From Cladopsammia gracilis (lineage: Eukaryota; Cnidaria; Anthozoa; Scleractinia; Dendrophylliidae): DNA of 64,000 nucleotides. The notes beneath the pieces were generated by a model. The model saw only the letters and a list, made by a program, of their open reading frames with translations, did not search any database and was not told the origin of the DNA. The stretch spans positions 516,001-580,000 of the forward strand of contig JAJGOT010000347.1 of assembly GCA_022457155.1 (NCBI GenBank), in the 5' to 3' direction. Positions 32,144-42,618 of this stretch are shown one piece after another (the first letter of the stretch is position 1; each line of letters opens with the position of its first letter). The position numbers and the translations under genes were made by a program.

Positions 32144-35100
32144 GTGAGAAAAAAAAATGTTTCTGAAACGTCTTATGCTGTGTTCACACTAGAACGAAAC
32201 ATGTTTAGTCTGATCACGAATGAGACATGTTTCACGAAGAAAAGTGTTCACTTCAAGTGCTGCATTGCGGAAATCATAATCGAAACATGTTTACCTTGAG
32301 CATCGAATTAAAACAATCTCATGAGGTAGTTTCGATCTAAACAACGCGAAACACATTAGCGCTAGTGTCGTCTCCTTGTTAAATACTACATCACCCTTCA
32401 TTACCGAAGAGCTTGACAAGTGAGATGAAATACATTAGCGCTAGTGTCGTCTCCTTGTTAAATACTACATCACCCTTCATTACCAAAGAGCTTGACAAGT
32501 GAGATGAAATACATTAGCGCTAGTGTCGTCTCCTTGTTAAATACTACATCACCCTTCATTACCAAAGAGCTTGACAAGTGAGATGAAATACATTAGCGCT
32601 AGTGTCGTCTCCTTGTTAAATACTACATCACCCTTCATTACCAAAGAGCTTGACAAGTGAGATGAAACACATTAGCGCTAGTGTCGTCTCCTTGTTAAAT
32701 ACTACATCACCCTTCATTACCAAAGAGCTTGACAAGTGAGATGAAACACATTAGCGCTAGTGCCGTCTCCTTGTTAAATACTACATCACCCTTCATTACC
32801 GAAGAGCTTGACAAGTGAGATGAAACACATTAGCGCTAGTGTCGTCTGCTTGTAAAATACTACATCATCCTTCATTACCGAAGAGCTTGACAAGTGAGAT
32901 GAAATACATTAGCGGTAGTGTCGTCTCCTTGTTAAATACTACATCACCCTTCATTACCAAAGAGCTTGACAAGTGAGATGAAACACATTAGCGCTAGTGT
33001 CGTCTCCTTGTTAAATACTACATCACCCTTCATTACCAAAGAGCTTGACAAGTGAGATGAAACACATTAGCGCTAGTGCCGTCTCATTGTTAAATACTAC
33101 ATCACCCTTCATTACCAAAGAGCTTGACAAGTGAGATGAAATACATTAGCGCTAGTGTCGTCTCCTTGTTAAATACTACATCACCCTTCATTACCAAAGA
33201 GCTTGACAAGTGAGACGAAACACATTAGCGCTAGTGTCGTCTCATTGTTAAATACTACATCACCCTTCATTACCAAAGAGCTTGACAAGTGAGATGAAAC
33301 ACATTAGCGCTAGTGCCGTCTCCTTGTTAAATACTACATCACCCTTCATTACCAAAGAGCTTGACAAGTGAGATGAAACACATTAGCGCTAGTGTCGTCT
33401 CCTTGTTAAATACTACATCACCCTTCATTACCAAAGAGCTTGACAAGTAAGATAAAACACATTAGCGCTAGTGTCGTCTCCTTGTTAAATACTACATCAC
33501 CCTTCATTACCGAAGAGCTTGACAAGTGAGATGAAACACATTAGCGCTAGTGTCGTCTCCTTGTTAAATACTACATCACCCTTCATTACCGAAGAGCTTG
33601 ACAAGTGAGATGAAACACATTAGCGCTAGTGTCGTCTCCTTGTTAAATACTACATCATCCTTCATTACCAAAGAGCTTGACAAGTGAGATGAAACACATT
33701 AGCGCTAGTGCCGTCTCCTTGTTAAATACTACATCACCCTTCATTACCGAAGAGCTTGACAAGTGAGATGAAACACATTAGCGCTAGTGTCGTCTCCTTG
33801 TTAAATACTACATCATCCTTCATTACCAAAGAGCTTGACAAGTGAGATGAAACACATTAGCGCTAGTGTCGTCTCATTGTTAAATACTACATCACCCTTC
33901 ATTACCGAAGAGCTTGACAAGTGAGATGAAATACATTAGCGCTAGTGTCGTCTCCTTGTTAAATACTACATCACCCTTCATTACCGAAGAGCTTGACAAG
34001 TGAGATGAAATACATTAGCGCTAGTGTCGTCTCCTTGTTAAATACTACATCACCCTTCATTACCAAAGAGCTTGACAAGTGAGATGAAACACATTAGCGC
34101 TAGTGTCGTCTCCTTGTTAAATACTACATCACCCTTCATTACCGAAGAGCTTGACAAGTGAGATTAAACCACAAAATCCGACTGCGAGCTTATGTCTGCT
34201 TCTTAAAGCGGACTAATTATTAATAGAACCAGGTGGCGTGAATCGTATTTTGAAATTAAAAACTACTTTGAACAATGAAATTACAAACATGTTTACTCCA
34301 AACATGTTTCGGTGCTAATGTGAACACAGCATATGCCTACATCTATGGTTGGGTGAACAATTTAAAAATGTTGCGGCCCTTAAACCAAGTCGTCTTGTCA
34401 TCCTTCCACATTTCTCGTTGGTTCTGCTTATTGATAGTTTCAGTATTTTACAAAGCGAAATTTTGGCAATTGCTGGGAGTGAAATGGTGTATAATTTAGG
34501 TGTCATTTGTAAAACTACTTCTTTACTTTTCCACAGGAAATGCTTTTCCGTCGAACTTGCAAGATGGTAGAATTTGAGAATGCCACAAAAGCACTGGAGA
34601 AAGCCAAGCCGAAAAACCAAGAAGCGGTACAATAACATTAGTCATGATTATTTTTGCTAGTATGCGCAACCTCGTGTTGTTTATAATTTGACCAGTTACA
34701 GCCACTTAAATTTTATTGAATTTATTTGTTTTTCAGCTCCAGACGGCTAAGGACGAGGCAGAGAAAGCTTTCACAACAATTTCTGAAGTTTCTAAGAAGG
34801 AGGTCAGTGAGTGATTGACGTTTATACAACTTGGCAGTACTGTTGTTGCTGTTTTTGAAAGAGTTTGTGTTTGAATTATACATGCATCAACACGCTTTTC
34901 CTGATGTTAAGAACTACAGATTAAAAAAGAATAACTTGTATAGCGCACGTATCACATGTTTCAAGGCGCTTTCCATACACTTGTGAGAATGAAACCGGAT
35001 GTCAGTCCACGAAGGCGCCTCATGCAGCCGCTATCGGTGCATTTCTCATCGCATCGCACCCACCCCACCATGAATAATGTATGTATCCATGAATAATGTA

Positions 35101-37195
35101 TTGGGCAGTTTAAACGGGGTATTAAGAAAGTTTATTATATCTCTTAGTTAGTACGCGCGCTGTGATTGGTCAATTTAGCGGGCCGTATTTTACAGTACGG
35201 CCCGCTAAATTTGAGAGTCTCAGCATCAGGCCTAACACACGCTTACAAAAGTTGTTTTCTACATTAAAAATTATCCAGAGGAAACGTTTAAAGCTATAAG
35301 TGGGTTAACATGCCAGGTTACAAAAACTCTCCGATGAAATTAAAATATAACTTTAGCAAAAAACTGATTAGCTGCGAATCAAAAAGCATTGACAATTTTC
35401 TCGAGTAAAGCTTTTTTGTTTTGGTATTTAGGTTTTAGGCTGTAAGTTATAAAAACTCGAGTAACACGGCAAATTCGTTTAACTCTTACAATTTAATTAA
35501 GCATTAACAAAACAGTCTTTCTTCGTAAGAAAATGTCTCTATGAAAAACATAAAGCTGCAAAACAACTTGAAACGACTTCCATCGGCAAAACTGAAATTA
35601 AGCTTAACTTAGTTTGATCAAGTTTTTGTCTGGTTATAAACTTAAGTTCACAGTTATCGTTTGTGGCAGTGGCTCTAATAAGAACAGACTTGAAGCTACA
35701 AAATTACGCTAAAAGTGTACCTTGATTCCTCAGCGAAATTTTTGTCCTTGTAGTGGAGTCCATGAAAACAATTTTGCGTATTCGCAAATACGCTCTTGCT
35801 GCAGATCACGCTGAAAATTTGTCAGGTGCGATTGAAATTCAAACTCGTCGACGCACAAAGTTCGGCATGAAGCCACTAAAGCACACAAAAAGCCAAAAAC
35901 AACTTGCAGTATTTGATGACGAGATATTTTCAGTGTCCTTTTAGAAATTTGAAAGTTTCTTCGTTCACCGCTGTAGACCGAAGTGCTGCCACATTTTCCC
36001 GTTTGACAAACACGTTTGTTTTGGCGATTTTATCGCGGCGTTTTCATTCTTCTTTTCCTCGCTTGTCTTCGCCAGTAACTAAGAATCCTTTTCAAAGAAA
36101 ACTACCTTATGTCAGGTTTCCGTCGTCCTACCGAACACATGGAAGATTAAATTAATTCGTTTATAGAGTTTTCATTCAAGAGCCACGCAAGTTCACGCCG
36201 AATCGAGGACCGATCACACTATTTTTGAAAGCCAATAAAATTTGCTCTTTGCTTTCTTGTGACGTGCGTCAGTCAAATGAAGCCGTCTATCTTTTGACTT
36301 GAAAGGTTTTCCTTTTCCGATTTAGAGATATAATAAATATCTTACTAACCTCGTTTTCTCGGTCCGTTCTGTAAATTACGGCCCTTGTTTTTCCCCTTCG
36401 ATTTATGGCCCGCGCGCTTCGCGCTTGGGCCATAAATCGAAGGGGAAAAACGCGGGCCGTAATTTACAGTACGGCCCTCGAACTCGGTTAGTAAGAGGTA
36501 TATCTGAGATATCGGATTCCCACACGGCAATCATGTAAAGCAGTTGTACTAGTTTTAATTTTTAATTATTAACTTAACTGATGATTCTCCGTGTTTAAAT
36601 AAAGATTTACATTACATTACATTACATTACATGGAATGAGGTTGGTCACAAACAGGGTTTTGTTACGTCCTCAGTGGTTCTTTCACGTCCCCATCGGAGA
36701 CAAGACCGCCATTTCTACGTGGCCATCCGAGCCACTTGAAGGTCTAACCAAGGAAATTACCAAAGGAAATTACAGGGAATAAATGCCATACAATTATTCA
36801 TATTCATCACTGGGGAAGAGCTATTCATAACTATTTCGCATCAACATTTTGTAAAATTTAAGCTATGTACCTGGGCTACAAAGTGTGTTATCGTGTTTTG
36901 TCTTTCCCATACATTTGTCTGTAAAAAATTCCCTCGGACTTTGCCCTGCTAAACAGATAATTGCATGGAAATAATTTGACATGGAATTTCGTTTTTTTCC
37001 TATACGAACACTGTATTTATGATAATGTTTGATAATTTATGTTAATATATTTTACAGATGACTCGTTACAACGAACAAAGAGTGTTGAGCCTGCAGGCAA
37101 GTCTTATCCAGTACGCTGAGTCTCGTCTGAAGAATGGAAGAGATACATACGCTATATTAGCTAAACTATTGAATGACTTGAAGAAATCCTCTTGA
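32129..37195 (+). CDS. SNX5/6-like sorting nexin, C-terminal BAR fragment (4 exons)
   Basis: Exons 32129-32143, 34537-34626, 34737-34802 and 37058-37195 join in phase 0 to 102 residues: MEAAREMLFRRTCKMVEFEN, ATKALEKAKPKNQEA, LQTAKDEAEKAFTTISEVSK, then RYNEQRVLSLQASLIQYAES and RLKNGRDTYAILAKLL. This follows the last two helices of the SNX5/SNX6/SNX32 BAR domain (IEAAKDLLYRRTKAL pattern, then FK..RVAAFR...LE..ELE.KHA). SNX5/6 are retromer-associated (ESCPE-1) endosomal coat subunits. The PX domain and first BAR helices are not found upstream. The ATG sits in a strong context (GCCATCATGG), so this may be a truncated duplicate with a new start, or the end of a longer gene. AATAAA follows at about 37373. 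Confidence 0.65.
32176..34331. mobile_element. TIR element expanded by an internal satellite
   Basis: Termini TGCTGTGTTCACACTAG and its inverted match (TGCTGTGTTCACATTAG read from 34331) extend about 32 bp with few mismatches and are flanked by TA on both sides. A 79-bp satellite fills 32346-34165. It lies wholly inside the first SNX-like intron. Confidence 0.75.
32346..34165. repeat. 79-bp satellite, 23 copies
   Basis: Each unit contains CATTAGCGCTAGTG, CGTCTCCTTGTTAAATACTA and GAGCTTGACAAGTGAGATGA. Starts are spaced exactly 79 bp (32354, 32433, 32512 and so on). Copies differ at a few recurrent sites (GTCGTC/GCCGTC, ACCAAAG/ACCGAAG, AAACAC/AAATAC). There is no spacer variation as in CRISPR. 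Confidence 0.97.
34537..34626 (+). CDS. SNX-like exon 2
   Basis: Thirty codons between CCACAG and GTACAA, beginning EMLFRRTCKMVEFENATKAL; matches BAR helix 2 of SNX5/6. Confidence 0.75.
34737..34802 (+). CDS. SNX-like exon 3
   Basis: Twenty-two codons between TTTCAG and GTCAGT: LQTAKDEAEKAFTTISEVSK then KE, the helix 2-3 turn of the BAR domain. Confidence 0.75.
34803..37057 (+). other. SNX-like intron 3 with palindromes
   Basis: Holds a hairpin TTTAGCGGGCCGTA/TACGGCCCGCTAAA (35172-35211), a larger one at 36371-36467, and an (ATTAC)n microsatellite at about 36608-36632. The frame at 35753-35944 is not supported as a gene. Confidence 0.6.
36371..36467. repeat. Long hairpin, about 40-bp arms
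   Basis: The left arm contains GTAAATTACGGCCC and TTTTTCCCCTTCGATTTATG; the right arm is its near-exact complement, around a GCGC-rich loop. Related to the GGGCCGTA hairpin at 35172. Confidence 0.85.
37058..37195 (+). CDS. SNX-like exon 4 (last)
   Basis: Acceptor TTTTACAG, 45 codons and TGA at 37193-37195. RYNEQRVLSLQASLIQYAES aligns with the final helix of SNX5/6. Confidence 0.75.
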   Translation: MTRYNEQRVLSLQASLIQYAESRLKNGRDTYAILAKLLNDLKKSS

Positions 37196-37496
37196 TTCAC
37201 TAGATAAATGAAATGCTCAAATGGCTTGGGCAGTAAACATTTTATATTACTTTTGATAACATGTTGAAATTGAGAGGAATGCAAACCATGTTAAATTTGG
37301 CATGGCAGGTGATATGGCTTTCAAATTGAAACATATCCACTGATTGAATTGAAAATGAATTGCACTAGAAATAAAACAATAAAAAAATGATCACTTGTGC
37401 AGAAGACCGTTAGGCTTAATGTTGAACAGAAAACGGCTTCGCAGTGGTCAAAGTGATAATAGAAAATATCAAAATTAAATCAAATTGTTCGCCCCT

Positions 37497-37998
37497 AAAA
37501 ACAATAGTCAGACAAATTCGGCTAACGCATTGTTGCACCCAATTCAAACCTTCTGTGAATACAATTTTTTGTTCACAATATTTCTATATAATTTCCATGT
37601 CATGATATGAAATATGACGAACAAAGAGTTCTAATCCCAAAAGGTCTGAATTGGGTACAACTATGCGTTAGCCGAATTTGTCTATTATTAGCGATTTTTT
37701 GTTATATTGTTACACGCGATAAAAAAAAAAAACATACCAAGAAAATGACTTTGGAATATTTTTATTCAATAAAATTGAAGCTGCAAATACTGCATTTAAT
37801 TACGTATATTGCATCGTTATTAGCAAATTTTTGTTACATTGTTACACGTCAATCTAAATTCACCCTCGATTGCACTTTCAAAAAGTTTCTGTGTAATTTC
37901 TCTTATTCTGAAACAAACAACGTTTAGTACTGTACTTATAACATTACTTTTCAATGTTACAAAATATAATTGTGTTCTGAAATGTTATGTTATTTATT
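37497..37998 (+). repeat. Dispersed 500-bp repeat, copy 2
   Basis: Second copy of the repeat at 2098-2600, same orientation, including the inner inverted repeat. Confidence 0.75.
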
Positions 37999-38454
37999 GA
38001 AGAATCTGAATGGACAGTAGCTTCGCACCTCTCCAGGATCTCTAATTTCATTGGATCTGGTTATCACGCACATGTATTGTTTTCAGGGCTAGGATCCATT
38101 GTTCTGTTGTTTGTTCAATTGTAATCTGTACCTCCTATTGGTTAAGGGTACATTTGTACCGCACCAATCCAGGCACGTATTCACGTACGGTACTCGCAAG
38201 CTTTGGGGGAAATATTACCGGAACTGGTACTAAAAATAATCGGTATTACGATAATCACGAATGTATAACACTTCTTTGATCAGTCAAAGTATGGTTTATA
38301 GACGTTGATCCACGTGCAGGAGCGTTTCGCTAAGTTATGATAAGCCCCCCCCCCCTTTCCATTGACTCCCCGCCCCCTCAAACGGGCTTGATATAAATAA
38401 GCCCCCCCCGAAGGGTGTGGGGAGGGGGGGGGGGGGGTCTAGAGGAGGATTTAC
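37999..38454. other. Repeat-rich, no gene
   Basis: 38030-38130 matches 41265-41350 (TCTAATTTCATTGGA, then GGCTAGG.TCCATTGTT). Poly-C and poly-G hairpins lie at 38346-38440. Confidence 0.6.
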
Positions 38455-38554
38455 GGTCCTTGGCTGGGGTAACAACTGCACAATGGTTCAGATTTAAAAC
38501 AAGAACGGATAAATGCCTCCAGTATTCACTAAGATAAAGTAAATGATCCAAATG

Positions 38555-39190
38555 TTAAGGTTACCGTGTACCTTCGGGGGTGTCTCCAGTATAACAGCTC
38601 TAGCTTCTTAAGATTACGCTTAATATACCTAGAACCCAGATATCAAATTTAAGCTTATAGAGCTGGCTATGGAACGTCCGAATCAGCTTTAAAACTCTAT
38701 AACTCAAAGCGATTATTGGTTTTTGCTAAAAAACGTGTCGGCGATTTCCCATATTCAGTTGCAGTGAAAAGTTACAGAATATTTTAGAAAAAGGGAGAAA
38801 CAAAATTGGAGTGATCGCACGGAAATGGCTCTTGACGAGAAAGTTTTCGGAAATAAGAAATTCGCCGAAAAGATTTTATTGATTATATGTTAGCCTAACT
38901 TCTGTCCAAATTTAAGGAAAATCTAAAAAATTCCCTTTGAGTTGTAGCTCTTTAAAGTGTCCCCTACAAGCGAAAAATTAACTTTGAAAAAACAGCGCTT
39001 AGAGAAATGTATCACTTCATAAACAAACTCCGCCCACAAACGTTATACCGTCATTTTTCCGTCAATTTTCACTATTTTTCGATAATTTTTTGGATGAAAG
39101 TTCATTCTGTAAACTTTATTTCGACTCCCAAAAAAACACACAAAAAAAATTCAATAAAATGGTCGATCTGAAGGTACTCTGTAACTTTAA
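38555..39190. mobile_element. TTAA-inserted element with empty site at 4962
   Basis: TTAA flanks both ends. Terminal inverted repeats GGTTACCGTGTACCTTC and GAAGGTACTCTGTAACT. The host repeat continues on either side as in the uninterrupted copy at 4840-5140. Probably piggyBac- or Kolobok-type, non-autonomous. Confidence 0.8.
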
Positions 39191-39582
39191 ATGAAAACAG
39201 GCAAATGGTGAAAACAAATACGGTTTGCAGTCGACGTCATACCCATAGACTAACTCGAACTGGCAGTCAATTTTCTATGTACAAACTAACTTTATTTTAA
39301 CGTCCAGTTCTTTTTTTTACATCAAGCAGAGAAAAGCAGAATATAGCTTATTCTTTATACAATGTATATTGGTAACGTGAATCAAACTATACACCTTTTT
39401 TATTTATTGTAACTGTATTCACCTCTTTGAAAAAACGTCGCCTCGGGTCAAAGTATAAACCATGAACGATACGACAGAATGGTTTTGTGGAAAACGGAAA
39501 AAAAAACACCTTGTGCTCTCAGGTGATTGTAGCAGGGTATGCTCAATCATTCACTGAAAAACATTTAGATAGGAATAGATCT

Positions 39583-40534
39583 TTAACCCTATTCAGACTG
39601 GGCTTTTTTTGGCAATCTGTGACTGGGGGGGAGGGCTCCTCGGACCCCCCCCCCCTTTATATCTCTGGAACCAGTAAGGGGCTAGGACCATGAAATTTTC
39701 ACACAATGTTCACCTCCATACAAGGAAACCTCACACCCAGTTTTGATCAGTCACACCCAATTATGACGTCACAATGACGTCATTTTTGTTTTTCCGACGT
39801 TTCTTTGATATTTTTCCATCCAGACACTTAAAATATCAAATATAACTGTAAAATCATCTCTTTAATATTAAAAGATGATAAATACAAACAAAGACACACT
39901 TGTAAAGCGAGAAAAAGCAAAAAAAGGCGATAAAACTATAATTTTGAAATTATTGTCCGCCATCTTGGATCCGCCATCTTGGATCCGCCATCTTGGATTT
40001 CCTTTTTTTTTTGTCTAAATTAAAATTTAAAAAAATATCTAAAAGAGAAAAGGATCAGAATGTACAAAACACGTATCAAACTAATGTTTATTATCCAAAC
40101 AATGAACTTAGAAGCGTCATTTAATAAATAGTACAAAATATTTGTCTATAAGTAAAAGAGAGCAAAAATTTACCTACCCCTCCCCCCCCAAATATTTGAT
40201 GTTAAAAATTTTTGATGTCTTTCAAGAACTAGTCCTAAGAAAAAAACTATTCTAACAAGAAAATGCACTATAAGTCAAAGAACAAGATCTTAAAATAAAA
40301 AATTCACCATATTTTAATATTTTGAAAACCTATGTGTCAAAAACCGGTTGTCATGGCAACATGGTTAATCACACTGACATGTTATGGATACCAGAATGTC
40401 CCTAGGTAAATTATAGGAAAAGTCAGAAAATTTCAGCCTCATAGCTATTTCGGTGTAAGAGTTATCACAATTTTACTGGAGGGGGGGGGGGGGGGGGTCG
40501 AAAAGCCCCCCCCCCCCAGTCTGAATAGGGTTAA
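39583..40534. mobile_element. TTAA-flanked piggyBac-like element, copy 2
   Basis: Same family as 24119-25059, in opposite orientation, 952 bp. Three GCCATCTTGGATCC units at 39957-39998. Confidence 0.85.
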
Positions 40535-42618
40535 GGGGCTATGTCACCTATTTTTAGTATCTCTTTAAAAAAATTTTTTTTTTTCAAGTTCCTCTCAAAT
40601 GTCGTGGAAAAATTGCAGAAAAACGTATTATGATTTGTTCTTCCTTGAAGAAATCGCTTGATATTATCTTCTTGGTGTTCTAAAAGCAATTTTATGTTTG
40701 AGCAAAGGTACTTTGTCATATATTTAGTGTATTTTGACCAAAACATAGCAAACTCTGCGTGACAATGCCCCTTTAAATCACGTCGTCACAGCTATATAAA
40801 TGGAATGCTAACAAGCCTTATTTGGCTTGGTCACAGAATTCTAAAGTATTCTTTATGGTTTCTGTTTTCTTTTTCCCGACGTTTCTTCATTTAGGAGTAT
40901 AGCAAATGGCTCCTTTTTAATAGGTATTATAATAAAAAAACGTGATATATTGTTTTAATTCAGGCGTATATAATAGCCACACATTCATACCATCAACTGA
41001 CCATAAACCATTCACATGACTCTGAAGATGGCTTCCACTCAGGTTATCGAAATGTTAGTCATTGTCAGATAAATAACAACAGTTCTTTTAAGAAATACAC
41101 TTTCTCGACAAACTGTAAACATACAAGTACAATGTGAACAGAGCGGCAAAAGGTCTTCGTTTAAAATATCTTGAAATGCTGTACAACACATCGTGCATAT
41201 CCGTATAAATTTGCTTTCGGAAATCATGTTTATTTTTACGGTAAAAATACCAGATACCACGCAGCCATTTACAACCTCTAATTTCATTGGACCTGGGTAT
41301 CACGCAGCTCTATTGTTTTCAAGGCTAGGGTCCATTGTTGTATTGTTTGTTCTATTGTTTTCTCAGCAAATCAGAGTAGACCTTGTAACAGCTGCGTACT
41401 GCCCCCCCCCACCCCCCTCCCCCCCCCCAAAAAAATTAAACTATTCGTACATTATTAGAAAATCTCGTGATGCTTAATTATATACAAAGCATGTCAAACT
41501 TGACTAATTCCTAATATAATAAGCTTTTAGCCATAGCTGTAATTTACGAACACTGATTATGAATTATACAAACTTGTAAACATAATTTTAATTCATAGTT
41601 AATTATTTCAACTTTAAATTTTGAATTAACAAGTTAATTAAATTAATATATTGTTTTCTATACTTCTTTCGGATTCAAATAAACGCCGGGTCCGCTTGGC
41701 CAAGAGTTAAATAAACGCCCCTGGCGTTTAATCGGGGCATTTAATCGAGAAAATACGGTACGTCTAATACCTCACTTTGTTAACCGAAAAGGTTCTATTT
41801 GATTTCCCCTCAGGAAGTCAACTCCACCGATCGTGGGATCTCCGACTAGCACCACAACAGGACAAACTCTTCTTTAGCAGTAAATAATGTCTTTGAAACC
41901 TAAAAGCAAATATGTAAAAAAAAGTGGATTTAGTCGATCGTGACCATTATTGTCAGAAAAAAGACAAAACTGAATACTTTTGGTAGTTTCTTGGTGTTGC
42001 GGATGGTGTGATCACCAAATGACGTAAACAAAATATGGCTTCACAGCACCAAGAAACACCCATACTCTTGTATACAACGTTCTCTATCACTTCACGTGTT
42101 GCATTGCCGAAGATAACCGAGAGACGTAAAAATTGTTATAACACCAAATATACAAATTAGTTAAGCATAAAGATTCTATAGAATGAAACAGTAGCAACTG
42201 TTTGGAGATTAAGTATGGAAGTGGATTACCATTCATCAAATTTGATTTCTTGACAGCTTGTCATAAAAACATGATATATTAGCCGGGACAGCGTCCCTTT
42301 AAGGAATTACCTGGTTTTCTAAAACAAGCCTTGCAGGTAACGATCCAGATTTAAACAAATTACTGTTTTGCCTTAGCAAACAGCTACAAAGCAATTTTAA
42401 AGTCCACGAACTTCTTTCGCGGCAAAGATGTGAACTTCTATTGATTCTCAATACAAGTTCCGCGCCATGAAGTTTCGAGTTTTGCAACGAACATCGCAAC
42501 AAGGCGAGGTTAAGTCAGGTATCAACAGTGATACAGCTTCATTAAAATATTTAATAACTTAAACATAAACCAAGTCTAATAAGGCAACAAAATAAGTACA
42601 TGTAATGGCTTTACCTTA
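40535..42618. other. Intergenic, 3' of gene 2
   Basis: No gene supported. A degenerate hammerhead-like motif lies at 41022-41060 and a dispersed repeat at 41265-41350. TAAATAAACGCCCCTGGCG at 41708 belongs to a dispersed repeat. Confidence 0.4.
41022..41060 (+). ncRNA. Degenerate hammerhead-like motif
   Basis: CTGAAGA, a long imperfect stem II, GAAA at 41049-41052, loop GTTA and GTC ending at 41060. It resembles Penelope pseudo-LTR ends, but stem II is poor. Confidence 0.3.

Noticed and set aside
32346..34165. Possible CRISPR array
   Set aside because: Units are 79 bp and uniformly conserved with no repeat/spacer division; it is a eukaryotic satellite in a transposon.
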